Shown one piece after another: positions 8,918-17,424 of a DNA stretch of 43,937 nucleotides (position 1 is the stretch's first letter; each line of letters opens with the position of its first letter). The notes below the pieces were generated by a model. It was not told the origin of the DNA. It saw only the letters and a list, made by a program, of their open reading frames with translations, and searched no databases. The stretch is from Actinomycetes bacterium (GTDB lineage Bacteria > Actinomycetota > Acidimicrobiia > Acidimicrobiales > GCA-2861595): contig JAHFUS010000004.1 of NCBI GenBank assembly GCA_023264975.1, forward strand, positions 47,653 to 91,589, given 5' to 3'. A program made the translations under genes and the position numbers.

Positions 8918-9256
8918 GTGATGGCATGGCTCCTGCGCGACGGTGAGGTGCTGGCCGCCCTGGAGGTCGCCGACTCGCTGGGCGCCCGGTCGCGCGGCCT
9001 GCTCGGCCGGGACGGCGTCGACGGCGCCCTGCTCATCAAGCCGGCCATGTCGGTGCACACCATCGGCATGCGGTTCCCGATCGACGTCGCCTACTGCGAC
9101 CGGGACATGACCGTGCTCTGCGTCGTCACCATGCGCCGCCACCGGGTCGGACGGCTGCGCCTGCGGTCGAAGTGCGTCGTCGAAGCCGAGGCCGGCGCCT
9201 TCGAGCGCTGGGGCCTGCGGGCCGGCGACCGCTTGGAGATCAAGGGTGAAGCGTGA
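8918..9256 (+). CDS. DUF192 family protein
   Basis: A 112-residue protein covering one DUF192 domain, with typical SRGLLGRDG and MRFPIDVAY motifs. The biochemical role of the family is not established. Many homologues are exported, but no signal peptide is visible here. The start may be GTG at 8918 or the next codon, ATG at 8921. It lies between ychF and rsmI, and its 3' end overlaps the rsmI start by 11 nt, so translation is probably coupled. Confidence 0.85.
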   Translation: MMAWLLRDGEVLAALEVADSLGARSRGLLGRDGVDGALLIKPAMSVHTIGMRFPIDVAYCDRDMTVLCVVTMRRHRVGRLRLRSKCVVEAEAGAFERWGLRAGDRLEIKGEA

Positions 9257-10208
9257 GGGGCGGGCGCCCGACGGTGCGACCGGTCGCATCGCCGGCCGCC
9301 GTCCGACGCCACTGACCGGCGGCGCCGGACAGGAGAATGAAGCAACCGGCGACGAAGGCGGCCCGGCTTGCCCGGCGCTGCTGGTCGTCGGCACGCCGAT
9401 CGGCAACCTGGGCGACCTCACGCCGCGCGCGGCCGAGGCGTTGGCCGGCGCCGGCGTGGTGGCGTGCGAGGACACCCGCCGCACCCGTGCCCTCCTCAGC
9501 GCGGCCGGTATTCCGCTCGCCGGCAAGCGCCTCCTGGCCGTCCACGAGCACAACGAGGCCGAGCGGGCGGGCCACATCGTGCACCTCATTGCCGACGGCC
9601 ACCGGGTCGCCCTCGTCACCGACGCCGGCATGCCCGCCATCTCCGACCCGGGCGAGCGGGTGGTGGCCGCGGTGGCCGCCGCCGGCCTGGCCATCGAGGT
9701 GGTGCCGGGGCCGTCGGCGGTGATCACCGCCCTGGCCGCCAGCGGCCTGCCGTCGGCCCGCTTCGTGTTCGAGGGTTTCCTGCCCCGCAAGGGCACGTTG
9801 CGCCACCGCCGACTCGCCCAGCTGGCCGCCGAGCAGCGCACCACGGTGCTCTTCGAGGCGCCCCACCGGGCGGCGGCCACCGTCGACGACCTGGTGGCGG
9901 CGTGCGGCGCCGACCGGCGCGTCGCCTTGGCGCGCGAGCTCACCAAGGTGCACGAGGACGTATGGCGGGGCACGCTGGTCGACGCCGCAGCCCATCTGGC
10001 GGCCGTCGAGCCCCGGGGCGAGTTCGTCATCGTCGTGGACGGCGCGCCGGCGCCGGCCGAGGCGACCGACGACGACATCGAGCGCGCCCTGGCTGCCCGC
10101 CTTGGTGCGGGAGACGACAAGCGGACGTCGGTGGCGGCGGTGGCGCTAGAGCTTGAGGTCGCCAAGCGGCGTGTCTACGAAGCCGTTCTGCGCGTCACCG
10201 GTCAGTAG
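9246..10208 (+). CDS. rsmI: 16S rRNA (cytidine-1402-2'-O)-methyltransferase RsmI
   Basis: A 320-residue SAM-dependent methyltransferase that 2'-O-methylates C1402 in the decoding centre of 16S rRNA. Tetrapyrrole-methylase-fold motifs are present: [16 protein letters not shown] near residue 47, [22 protein letters not shown] and [17 protein letters not shown]. The first 43 residues are a low-complexity, non-homologous extension; no other in-frame ATG/GTG/TTG lies closer to the domain, so GTG 9246 is used. The 3' end overlaps the convergent AbrB-family gene by 63 nt. It lies upstream of metG as in many actinobacteria. Confidence 0.93.
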   Translation: MKREGRAPDGATGRIAGRRPTPLTGGAGQENEATGDEGGPACPALLVVGTPIGNLGDLTPRAAEALAGAGVVACEDTRRTRALLSAAGIPLAGKRLLAVHEHNEAERAGHIVHLIADGHRVALVTDAGMPAISDPGERVVAAVAAAGLAIEVVPGPSAVITALAASGLPSARFVFEGFLPRKGTLRHRRLAQLAAEQRTTVLFEAPHRAAATVDDLVAACGADRRVALARELTKVHEDVWRGTLVDAAAHLAAVEPRGEFVIVVDGAPAPAEATDDDIERALAARLGAGDDKRTSVAAVALELEVAKRRVYEAVLRVTGQ

Positions 10209-10436
10209 TTCCTGGGAGCAGGTGGCGCACACCTGCTTGTGGCGGTACGGCCGCAGCTCGGCCTCGGCGCCGCAGAAGACGCACCGGGCCTCGATCTTCC
10301 GCAGCAATATCGAGGCCCCGTCGACGCCGATCTCGAGCTCGTCGCCAGGGTGTATCCCGAACATCCTGCGCATCTCCACGGGCAACACGATGCGCCCGAG
10401 GTCGTCCACTTTGCGTGCCATCCCGGTCGAAACCAT
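10146..10436 (-). CDS. AbrB/SpoVT-type regulator with C-terminal zinc ribbon
   Basis: A 96-residue protein. Residues about 7-50 form a swapped-hairpin AbrB DNA-binding domain (KVDDLGRIVLPVEMRRMFGI, GDELEIGVDG). A short zinc ribbon follows, with CVFCG and CATC pairs. AGGGGGAGG ends 5 nt before the ATG at 10436, a strong ribosome binding site. It is divergent from metG, with a promoter region shared at about 10459-10467. Its 3' end runs 63 nt into rsmI on the other strand. It is likely a transcriptional regulator; targets are unknown. Confidence 0.9.
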   Translation of the reverse strand: MVSTGMARKVDDLGRIVLPVEMRRMFGIHPGDELEIGVDGASILLRKIEARCVFCGAEAELRPYRHKQVCATCSQELLTGDAQNGFVDTPLGDLKL

Positions 10437-10458
10437 TCGAGCCTCCCCCTTGCCCGCA

Positions 10459-10467
10459 CCTAGCCTA
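10459..10467. promoter_or_regulatory. Overlapping divergent -10 boxes of metG and the AbrB-like gene
   Basis: TAGCCT (10461-10466) ends 6 nt before the metG GTG. The opposite strand reads TAGGCT (10467-10462), which would give the AbrB-like gene a roughly 20-nt leader with its ribosome binding site. The two boxes overlap on opposite strands, so RNA polymerase binding could be mutually exclusive. Confidence 0.45.
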
Positions 10468-10472
10468 CGCAC

Positions 10473-11978
10473 GTGGGACGCTTCTATGCGACGACTCCGA
10501 TCTACTACGTCAACGACGCGCCCCACATCGGGCACGCCTATTCGACGGTGAATGCCGATGCGGTGTGCCGCTGGCACCGTCTCGCGGGCGACGAGGTGTT
10601 CTTCCTCACCGGCACCGACGAGCACGGCCTCAAGGTGGCCCGGGCGGCCGAGGAGCACGGGCTCAGCCCGCAGGAGCAGGCGGACCGCACCAGTGCGCGC
10701 TTCGTGGAGGCGTGGGAGCTTCTCGACATCGCCTACGACGACTTCATCCGCACCACCGAGCAGCGCCACCACAGGGCGGTCCAGGCCCTGCTGCAGAAGA
10801 TCCACGACAACGGCGACATCGAGCTCGGCACCTATGAAGGGCCGTACTGCGTGTCGTGCGAGGCCTATTACGCCGAGGGCGACCTGGTGGACGGCCGTTG
10901 CCCGATCCACCTGCGCCCGGTCGAGATCTTCAAGGAGGACAACTGGTTCTTCAAGCTCAGCCGCTATCAGCAGGCCCTGCTCGACTGGTACGAGGCGAAC
11001 CCTGACGCGGTCACGCCGGAGTCGAAGCGCAATGAGGCCATCGGCCTGATCCGCCAGGGCCTCGACGACATCTCGATCACCCGCAGCTCGCTCACATGGG
11101 GCGTCCCGGTGCCGTGGGCTGCCGGTCAGGTCTTCTACGTCTGGTACGACGCCCTCGTCAACTACGTCACCGCCATCGGCTACCCCGACGACGAGGAGCG
11201 ATTCGAAGCCTGGTGGCCGGCGGTGCACCACGTCATCGGCAAGGACATCCTCCGTTTCCACTGCGTGTACTGGCCGGCCATGCTCCTGGCCGCCGGCATC
11301 GACCCCGCCCGCCACGTGCACGTCCACGGCTACCTCCTGGTGGGCGGCGAGAAGATGAGCAAGTCGTCCACCAAGCTCACTGCCATCGCCCCCGCCGACC
11401 TGGTGGCCGACTTCGGTGTCGACGCCTTCCGCTACCACTGCCTGCGCAACATCGCGTTCGGGCCGGACGGCGAGTTCTCCTACGAGGGCATGGTGGCGCG
11501 CTACAACGCCGACCTCGCCAACAACCTCGGGAACCTGCTGTCGCGGGTGAGCACCGTCGTCGACAAGAAGTGCGGTGGCACCGGCCCGGCGCCGTCGCCC
11601 GACAGCCCTCTGGCCACGGTGGCGGCCGACGTCGTGGCGGAGACGGCGGCGGGATGGGAACGGGTGGCGCCGAGCGACGCGCTCGAGGCCACATGGCGCC
11701 TCATCCGCGAGACCAACGCCTATCTCGAGGCCCACGAGCCGTGGAAGGCCGAGCCGGGCCCCGCCGTCGACGCCGTGCTGGGCGACGCCCTCGAGGCACT
11801 GCGCATCGTCGCCCTGCTGGCCACGCCGGCCATGCCGTCCGCCACGGCCGAGATCTGGCGCCGCATCGGCCTCCCCGGCGCGCCGGGCGACAACGTGCTA
11901 CCGGCGGCGGCCGCCTGGGGCGGCTATCCGGGAGGGGTGCCGGTGGAGAAGGGCTCGCCGCTGTTCCCGAGGAAGTAG
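10473..11978 (+). CDS. metG: Methionine--tRNA ligase
   Basis: A 501-residue class I aminoacyl-tRNA synthetase charging tRNA-Met. The ATP-binding HIGH motif is at about residues 19-22 (APHIGHAYS). The zinc-binding knuckle CVSCEAYY-CPIH lies near 125-147. KMSKS is near residue 297. The helical anticodon-binding domain follows, and there is no C-terminal Trbp111-like extension, so it is a short MetG. GTG at 10473 has TAGCCT ending 6 nt upstream. tatD begins immediately after the stop codon. Confidence 0.97.
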   Translation: MGRFYATTPIYYVNDAPHIGHAYSTVNADAVCRWHRLAGDEVFFLTGTDEHGLKVARAAEEHGLSPQEQADRTSARFVEAWELLDIAYDDFIRTTEQRHHRAVQALLQKIHDNGDIELGTYEGPYCVSCEAYYAEGDLVDGRCPIHLRPVEIFKEDNWFFKLSRYQQALLDWYEANPDAVTPESKRNEAIGLIRQGLDDISITRSSLTWGVPVPWAAGQVFYVWYDALVNYVTAIGYPDDEERFEAWWPAVHHVIGKDILRFHCVYWPAMLLAAGIDPARHVHVHGYLLVGGEKMSKSSTKLTAIAPADLVADFGVDAFRYHCLRNIAFGPDGEFSYEGMVARYNADLANNLGNLLSRVSTVVDKKCGGTGPAPSPDSPLATVAADVVAETAAGWERVAPSDALEATWRLIRETNAYLEAHEPWKAEPGPAVDAVLGDALEALRIVALLATPAMPSATAEIWRRIGLPGAPGDNVLPAAAAWGGYPGGVPVEKGSPLFPRK

Positions 11979-12725
11979 ATGGCCTGGACCGACAGTCACT
12001 GCCATGTGCCCTACGAGGGCATCGGCACCGAGGTCATCGAGTTGGCCCGCCGGGCCGGCGTCACCCGCATGGTGAACGTCGGCACCGACGCCGGGCAGTC
12101 GGCCACAGCCGTCGCCGTGGCCCAGGCCAACGAGGGCGTGTGGGCCACCGTCGGCCTGCACCCGCACGACGCCAGGAACGGGGTCGACACCATCGTCCAC
12201 CTCCTCGGTGAGGCCAAGGTGGTGGGGATCGGGGAGTGCGGCCTCGACTACCACTACGACCACTCGCCCCGCCCCGTGCAGCGCGATGCCTTCGCCGCCC
12301 AGATCGCCCTGGCCAAGGCCAACGACCTGGCGCTGGTCATCCACACCCGGGAGGCATGGGACGACACGTTCGCCATCCTGGCGGCCGAGGGCGTGCCCGA
12401 GCGGACGGTCTTCCACTGCTTCACCGGCGGGCCCACCGAGGCACGCCTGGCCCTCGACCTCGGCGCCGTCCTGTCGTTCAGCGGGATCGTCACCTTCAAG
12501 ACGGCGGGCGACACCCGCGCCGCCGCCGCCCTGTGCCCGCTCGACCGCCTGCTCGTCGAGACCGACTCCCCGTTCCTCGCCCCGGTCCCCCACCGGGGCG
12601 GGAAGAACCAGCCTGCCTACGTGGTGGCGGTGGGCGCCGCCATCGCCGAGGTGAAGGGCGTGGAGGTGGCCGACATCGAGGCGTCGACGTGGGACGCAGC
12701 GGAGCGGGTTTTCCAGTTCCCGTGA
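11979..12725 (+). CDS. tatD: TatD family deoxyribonuclease / metal-dependent hydrolase
   Basis: A 248-residue TIM-barrel hydrolase. The motifs are DSHCH at the N-terminus, [27 protein letters not shown] and [10 protein letters not shown]. Together they form the two-metal site of TatD enzymes, which have 3'-5' exonuclease activity on DNA/RNA ends. The ATG follows the metG stop directly, so the two genes are co-transcribed and probably coupled. This order is standard in actinobacteria. Confidence 0.94.
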   Translation: MAWTDSHCHVPYEGIGTEVIELARRAGVTRMVNVGTDAGQSATAVAVAQANEGVWATVGLHPHDARNGVDTIVHLLGEAKVVGIGECGLDYHYDHSPRPVQRDAFAAQIALAKANDLALVIHTREAWDDTFAILAAEGVPERTVFHCFTGGPTEARLALDLGAVLSFSGIVTFKTAGDTRAAAALCPLDRLLVETDSPFLAPVPHRGGKNQPAYVVAVGAAIAEVKGVEVADIEASTWDAAERVFQFP

Positions 12726-12822
12726 GCTTCGTCCGAGCCGGGTTGCGGGTAGCTGTCCCGCACACCTAGGTTGCAGGGTCAGCGCCACAAGAGGAGACGA
12801 CCTGAGCACCGAACCTGCTCGG

Positions 12823-13500
12823 GTGAGACGGGTTGTGGTCCCCATGCTGCTGTGTTCCGGACTGCTGTTCGCACCCGTGCTCGCCGCACGACTCAACCGA
12901 GGGTCACCAGGTCAGACCTCCTCCGGGGTGACGCGCCTGAGCGCAGCAGCTCTGGACCGCCCGACGGCGGCCCGGGCCGGCCGCCACGCCACGCGCGCCA
13001 TCGCACCGGCCGTCACGGCTGCTCCGGTGGCCCTGGCCGCTGCGGCTGCGCCGCCGCCGGCGGTGGCGCCCACCACCGTCGCCCCGCTCCCGACCACCGC
13101 GCCGGCTCCCCCGCAGCCGGCGCCGCCGCAGCCGACGATCACGCACACCCACCCGACGACCACGACCACCCGGCCCAGGCCCACGACCAGCCCCACGACC
13201 GGGCCCACGACGACGAAGCCGCCGACCACGACGACGACCACCACCGTCAATTACGCCAACGGGCAGGGCGGCAAGGCCTCGTGGTACACGTCGGCGTCTT
13301 CGGGCGGCTGTGCGCACCGCACCCTGCCCAAGGGCACCAAGGTGAAGGTCACCAACACGGCCAACGGCAAGTCGGTGGTCTGCACGGTCAACGAGCGCGG
13401 CCCCTACGTCGACGGGCGCATCATCGACCTGTCCAAGCCCGACTTCGACAACGTGGCCGGTTCCCACGTCGGCGTCATCGAGGTCCTCGTCGAGTGGTGA
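12823..13500 (+). CDS. Exported RlpA-like double-psi beta-barrel protein
   Basis: A 225-residue protein. An N-terminal hydrophobic signal/anchor ([14 protein letters not shown]) is followed by a Pro/Thr-rich low-complexity linker of about 100 residues that likely spans the wall. The C-terminus is a DPBB domain of the RlpA type ([42 protein letters not shown]). Family members bind or cleave peptidoglycan; the usual Asp of NDRGP is Glu here. It sits between tatD and rsmA, exactly where rpfB lies in many actinobacteria, suggesting a substituted cell-wall enzyme. AGGAG lies 5 nt before an in-frame CTG at 12802, which might be the true start. Confidence 0.85.
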   Translation: MRRVVVPMLLCSGLLFAPVLAARLNRGSPGQTSSGVTRLSAAALDRPTAARAGRHATRAIAPAVTAAPVALAAAAAPPPAVAPTTVAPLPTTAPAPPQPAPPQPTITHTHPTTTTTRPRPTTSPTTGPTTTKPPTTTTTTTVNYANGQGGKASWYTSASSGGCAHRTLPKGTKVKVTNTANGKSVVCTVNERGPYVDGRIIDLSKPDFDNVAGSHVGVIEVLVEW

Positions 13501-13510
13501 AATCGGCGCC

Positions 13511-14398
13511 GTGACGCTGACGCGGCGGGAGATCACCGAGCTCCTCAGCCGCAACGGGATCCGCCCGAGCCGGGCGCTCGGGCAGAACTTCGTGGTCGAC
13601 CCGAACACGGTGCGCCGCATCGCCCGCCTGGCCGGCGTGGGTCCCGGTGACAGGGTCGTCGAGATCGGCGCCGGCCTCGGGTCGCTGACGCTCGCCCTGG
13701 CCGGCACGGGCGCCACCGTCGTCGCCGTGGAGCTCGACCGCTACATCGTCCCGGTGCTGCGCTCGCTGGTCGAGCCGAAGGGGGTGCGGGTGGTGGAGGG
13801 CGACGCCCTGCGCCTCAACTGGGCGGAGCTGCTCGGCGACAGCGACAGCGACGGCGACACCGACACCGACACCGACACCGGCGGCGACGGCCACGGCGGC
13901 CCGTGGGTGCTGGTGGCCAACCTGCCCTACAACGTGGCCACGCCGCTCGTGCTCACCCTGCTGGAGGGGGCGCCCATGATCGGGCGCATGCTGGTGATGG
14001 TGCAGCGGGAGGCGGGGGAGCGGTTCGCAGCCGGGCCGGGCGACGATGCGTACGGGGCGGTGTCGGTGAAGCTCGCCTACCGGGCCCGGGCGTCGGTGGT
14101 GGGCCGGGTGCCGGCCACCGTGTTCGTGCCCCAGCCCAACGTGGAGTCGGTGCTGGTGTCGGTGGAGCGCCGGCCGGCGCCGGCCGTCGACGTGGACGAG
14201 GCCCGGTTCTTCAGGTTGGTCGAGGCCGGCTTCGCCCACCGGCGCAAGATGCTCCGCGGCGCCCTGGCCGGCCTCGTCGACGAGGCCGCCTTCGCAACGG
14301 CCGGCGTCCGGCCCGAGGCCCGGGCCGAGGAGCTCGACGTCGAGACGTGGGGCAGGCTCTCCGCATGCAGCGCCACCTCCGGGCCCTCGCCAAGCTGA
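13511..14398 (+). CDS. rsmA: 16S rRNA dimethyladenosine transferase RsmA/KsgA
   Basis: A 295-residue enzyme that dimethylates A1518 and A1519 of 16S rRNA. Motifs are GQNFVVDPNTV, VVEIGAGLGSLTLAL (SAM binding, residues 49-64), EGDAL and the catalytic NLPYNV at 137-142. An Asp-rich insert (residues about 109-130), encoded by a hexanucleotide repeat, lies just before the catalytic motif. The GTG at 13511 starts 10 nt after the RlpA-like stop. The 3' end overlaps the ispE start by 34 nt. Confidence 0.95.
   Translation: MTLTRREITELLSRNGIRPSRALGQNFVVDPNTVRRIARLAGVGPGDRVVEIGAGLGSLTLALAGTGATVVAVELDRYIVPVLRSLVEPKGVRVVEGDALRLNWAELLGDSDSDGDTDTDTDTGGDGHGGPWVLVANLPYNVATPLVLTLLEGAPMIGRMLVMVQREAGERFAAGPGDDAYGAVSVKLAYRARASVVGRVPATVFVPQPNVESVLVSVERRPAPAVDVDEARFFRLVEAGFAHRRKMLRGALAGLVDEAAFATAGVRPEARAEELDVETWGRLSACSATSGPSPS
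13838..13888 (+). repeat. Hexanucleotide (GACACC-like) repeat inside rsmA
   Basis: The stretch consists of gac-agc and gac-acc units and encodes alternating Asp-Ser/Asp-Thr/Asp-Gly. Four near-identical GACACC units lie in the middle. It produces an acidic loop in RsmA and could vary in length by slippage. Confidence 0.75.
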
Positions 14399-15069
14399 CG
14401 CTCTCGCTCCGGGTCACCGGGGTGAGGGACGACGGCTACCACCTGATCGACGCCGAGATGGTCACGATCGACCTGGCCGACTCTTTGACCTTCGACGAGG
14501 GCGACGGGCTCGACGGGCTCGAGGTCATAGGCGCCGACCTGCCGCCCGACGACCTGGTCTCCCGCGCCATGCGGGCCGTCGGCCGCCGGGCGCAGGTCCG
14601 CCTCGACAAGCGCATTCCCATGGGCGCCGGCCTGGGCGGCGGGTCGGCCGACGCGGCCGCCGTCCTCCGCTGGGCCGGCTGCACCGACCTCGCCACCGCC
14701 CTCGACCTCGGCGCCGACGTGCCCTTCTGCCTCGTGGGCGGGCGGGCCCGCGTGCAGGGCGTGGGGGAGGTGGTGGGCCCGCTCGGGTTCGTCGAGGCCG
14801 CATACACCCTGCTCACGCCCCCCTTCGGTGTCTCCACGCCGGCCGTCTACCGGGCGTGGGACGACCTCGGCGGGCCGAGAGCGGACGGCCCCAACGACCT
14901 GGAGCCGGCCGCCCTGGTGGTGGAGCCCCGTCTGGCCGGGTGGCGGGACCGGCTTGGTGACGCCACCGGCCGGACGCCGGTGCTGGCGGGCAGCGGCGGC
15001 ACTTGGTTCGTCGCCGGGGCGCACGACGGCGTCGAGGGCGCCGTGGTGACGCGAACCGACCGCCCGTAG
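14365..15069 (+). CDS. ispE: 4-diphosphocytidyl-2-C-methyl-D-erythritol kinase (short form)
   Basis: A GHMP kinase of 234 residues in the MEP isoprenoid pathway that phosphorylates CDP-ME. The N-terminal ALAKLTLSLRVTGVRDDGYH contains the catalytic Lys region. PMGAGLGGGSADAAA is the ATP loop, GADVPFCLVGG contains the catalytic Asp, and LAGSGGTWF is the GHMP C-terminal loop. It is about 50 residues shorter than E. coli IspE (283), losing loops between the N-terminal strands and the ATP loop, but all key motifs remain. The ATG lies inside the end of rsmA (34-nt overlap), consistent with coupled translation. Confidence 0.9.
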   Translation: MQRHLRALAKLTLSLRVTGVRDDGYHLIDAEMVTIDLADSLTFDEGDGLDGLEVIGADLPPDDLVSRAMRAVGRRAQVRLDKRIPMGAGLGGGSADAAAVLRWAGCTDLATALDLGADVPFCLVGGRARVQGVGEVVGPLGFVEAAYTLLTPPFGVSTPAVYRAWDDLGGPRADGPNDLEPAALVVEPRLAGWRDRLGDATGRTPVLAGSGGTWFVAGAHDGVEGAVVTRTDRP

Positions 15070-15117
15070 CGGGCGGCCGGACGGTGCGAAGATCTCAGGT
15101 GCAGCGGTGCTGCGGGG

Positions 15118-15216
15118 TTACTTGCCCGCGCGGCGCTGCCAGCGGGTGGCCTTCAGCATCTTCTTGTGCTTCTTCTTCCGCATGCGCTTGCGGCGCTTCT
15201 TTATCAGTGAGCCCAT
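15118..15216 (-). CDS. 30S ribosomal protein bS22 (AURKAIP1/COX24 domain, 32 residues)
   Basis: A 32-residue, extremely basic protein beginning MGSLIKKRRKRMRKKKHKK. It matches the actinobacterial AURKAIP1/COX24-domain family, seen as bS22 in mycobacterial ribosomes (family knowledge from memory). Length, the MGS-IKKRRKRM start and the charge all fit. It is convergent with ispE and divergent from tRNA-Gln. TACTGT ends 10 nt before the ATG. Together with bL37 it gives two tiny ribosomal proteins in one window. Confidence 0.88.
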   Translation of the reverse strand: MGSLIKKRRKRMRKKKHKKMLKATRWQRRAGK

Positions 15217-15226
15217 GGCGGGGCGC

Positions 15227-15236
15227 ACAGTAGCCT
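15227..15236. promoter_or_regulatory. Overlapping divergent -10 boxes for bS22 and tRNA-Gln
   Basis: TACTGT on the minus strand (15232-15227) and TAGCCT on the plus strand (15231-15236) overlap by two bases. They serve bS22 and, 10 nt downstream, the tRNA-Gln gene. Confidence 0.45.
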
Positions 15237-15246
15237 CGATCTCCGA

Positions 15247-15322
15247 TGGCGGGTAGTTCAACTGGCAGAACGCCGGACTTTGGATCCGGAGGTCGCAGGT
15301 TCGATCCCTGCCCCGCCAACCA
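15247..15322 (+). tRNA. tRNA-Gln (anticodon TTG)
   Basis: The acceptor stem TGGCGGG/CCCGCCA pairs over 7 bp. The anticodon stem CCGGA/TCCGG encloses the loop CTTTGGA with anticodon TTG. The T-loop TTCGATC is present, and CCA is encoded (15320-15322). It lies just upstream of glmU. Confidence 0.96.
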
Positions 15323-15346
15323 GGACCCGCGCGGTAGAAAGGAGCC

Positions 15347-16459
15347 ATGACCTTTCCGTTGTCCGCTGTGGTGCTGGCTGCGGGCGAGGGCACGCGCATG
15401 AAGTCGGCCCGGCCGAAGCCCGTGCACCTGCTGTGCGGGCGGCCCATGGTGCTCCATGTGGTCGACGCCCTCAGCGAGCTCGACGTCGACCGCGCCGTCG
15501 TGGTCGTGGGCCACGGCGCCGAGCGGGTCACCAAGGCCCTGCTCGAGCGGGCGCCCGCCCACCTCGCCATCGACTTCGTGGAGCAGCGGGTCCAGCGGGG
15601 CACGGGCGACGCCGTTTCCGTCGCCCTCACCGCCTTCCCCGACGACGACATGGAGGACGGTGAGATCGTCGTCCTGCCGGGCGACACGCCGCTGCTGCGC
15701 CCCTCCACCCTGGCCGCCCTGGTGCGCCGCCACCGCGACCAGGGCGCCGCCGCCTCGGTGCTCACCACCAAGCTGACCAACCCCACCGGCTACGGCCGGG
15801 TCGTGCGTGACAAGAACGACCGGGTGGCCCGCATCGTCGAGGAGGCCGACGCCACGGCCGAGGAGCGGGCCATCGACGAGGTGAACACCTCGATCTACTG
15901 CTTCCGTCGCAGCGTGCTGGCGCCCGCCCTGCGCCGCCTCAGCCCCGAGAACGCCCAGGGCGAGTACTACCTCACCGACGTCATCGAGGTGCTCCACGAC
16001 GCCGGCTACCCGGTGGTCTCCCTGGTCGTGCAGGACGCGCTGGAGGCGGCAGGGGTGAACGATCGCTCGCAGCTGGCCGTGGCCGAGGCCGAGTTGCGGT
16101 CGCGCACCAACCAGCTGTGGATGCAGCGGGGCGTCACCATGCTCGACCCGGCCCGCACCTACATCGACGCCACCGTCGAGCTGGGTCTCGACGTCACCCT
16201 GTTCCCGGGCACCATGCTGCAGGGGAACACGGTCGTCGGTCCCGGCGCCCAGCTCGGCCCCGACTGCCGCCTGATCGACTGCTCGGTGGCGGAGAACGCC
16301 GTGGTGGAGCACACGGTCGGCCGCCAGGCCGAGATCGGCGCCGACGCCCGGGTGGGCCCGTTCGCGTCCCTTGGCCCCGGTTCGCGCGTCCCACCCGGCA
16401 CTGTCACCGGCCCGTTCTTCTCGGCCGCCGCCCACGACGAGAACGACGAGGAACGCTGA
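15347..16459 (+). CDS. glmU: GlmU-like UDP-GlcNAc pyrophosphorylase lacking the acetyltransferase end
   Basis: A 370-residue protein; bifunctional GlmU is usually about 450-490. The N-terminal uridyltransferase domain is complete: VVLAAGEGTRMKSARPKP, VVLPGDTPLL, NPTGYGRVVRD and EVNTSIYCF. The left-handed beta-helix begins (hexapeptide runs around residues 265-345) but stops near PFASLGPGSRVPPGTVTG. It lacks the later coils that carry the acetyl-CoA and glucosamine-1-phosphate acetyltransferase residues. It probably makes UDP-GlcNAc from GlcNAc-1-phosphate, with acetylation done elsewhere. AAAGGAG precedes the ATG closely. prs starts 2 nt after the stop. Confidence 0.88.
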   Translation: MTFPLSAVVLAAGEGTRMKSARPKPVHLLCGRPMVLHVVDALSELDVDRAVVVVGHGAERVTKALLERAPAHLAIDFVEQRVQRGTGDAVSVALTAFPDDDMEDGEIVVLPGDTPLLRPSTLAALVRRHRDQGAAASVLTTKLTNPTGYGRVVRDKNDRVARIVEEADATAEERAIDEVNTSIYCFRRSVLAPALRRLSPENAQGEYYLTDVIEVLHDAGYPVVSLVVQDALEAAGVNDRSQLAVAEAELRSRTNQLWMQRGVTMLDPARTYIDATVELGLDVTLFPGTMLQGNTVVGPGAQLGPDCRLIDCSVAENAVVEHTVGRQAEIGADARVGPFASLGPGSRVPPGTVTGPFFSAAAHDENDEER

Positions 16460-16461
16460 CG

Positions 16462-17424
16462 ATGGAGCTGGTCCCCACCAAACGTCTGGAGCTCTACTCG
16501 GGCCGCGCCCACCCGGCGCTGGCCGAGGACATCGCCCGCCACCTCGGCGTCCAGTTGGGGGAGCCCAACCTGCGGCAGTTCTCCAACGGGGAGATCCACT
16601 GCCGCTTCAACGAGTCGGTGCGGGGCGCCGACGTGTTCATCATCCAGACCCACTCGGTCCCGGTGAACGACTCGATCCTCGAGCAGCTCATCATGATCGA
16701 CGCCGCCAAGCGGGCATCGGCCAAGCGCATCACCGCTGTATGCCCCTACTACGGCTACGCCCGCCAGGACCGCAAGGCCGAGGGCCGCGAGCCCATCACC
16801 GCCAAGCTCCTCTCCGACCTGCTCAAGGCGGCCGGGGCCAATCGGGTGGTGAGCGTCGACCTGCACTCGGGCCAGATCCAGGGCTTCTTCGACGGCCCGG
16901 TCGACCACCTCACCGCCATGCCCGTGCTCCTCGAGTACCTCGCCGGCTACGACCCGCAGGAACTGGTGATCGTGGCGCCCGACGAGGGCCGGGCCAAGGT
17001 CGCCAGCCGCTTCGCCGAGCGCCTCGACGCCGAACTTGCGGTCGTCTACAAGAAGCGCTCGCACGGGGTGGTGGAGGCGCGGGAGGTCATCGGCGACGTG
17101 GCCGGGCGCCGGTGCGTCCTCATCGACGACATGATCGACACGGCCGGCACCATCCTGGCCGCCGCCGACATCCTGGCCAGCCGGGGCGCCGGTGAGGTGT
17201 GGGCCATGGCGACCCACGGCGTGCTCTCGGGCCCGGCCATCGACCGCCTCAAGAACTCGTCGCTCACCCGCGTGGTGGTCACCAACACACTGCCGGTGCC
17301 GCCCGAGAAGCAGATCGACAAGCTCGAGGTGCTGTCCGTCGCGGGGATCATCGCCGACGCCCTCGACGCCGTCTTCGAGGACACATCCGTGTCCGATATC
17401 TTCGACGGGGACAACCAGTCCTGA
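16462..17424 (+). CDS. prs: Ribose-phosphate pyrophosphokinase
   Basis: A 320-residue class I PRPP synthetase making phosphoribosyl pyrophosphate from ribose-5-phosphate and ATP. Motifs: RQFSNGEIHCRFNESVRG near the start, PYYGYARQDRK (ATP loop), VDLHSGQIQGFFD, and the PRPP-binding VLIDDMIDTAGT. GAGGAACG upstream lies within the end of glmU; the two genes are separated by 2 nt and form an operon. The pairing is conserved and links nucleotide and cell-wall precursor supply. Confidence 0.97.
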   Translation: MELVPTKRLELYSGRAHPALAEDIARHLGVQLGEPNLRQFSNGEIHCRFNESVRGADVFIIQTHSVPVNDSILEQLIMIDAAKRASAKRITAVCPYYGYARQDRKAEGREPITAKLLSDLLKAAGANRVVSVDLHSGQIQGFFDGPVDHLTAMPVLLEYLAGYDPQELVIVAPDEGRAKVASRFAERLDAELAVVYKKRSHGVVEAREVIGDVAGRRCVLIDDMIDTAGTILAAADILASRGAGEVWAMATHGVLSGPAIDRLKNSSLTRVVVTNTLPVPPEKQIDKLEVLSVAGIIADALDAVFEDTSVSDIFDGDNQS

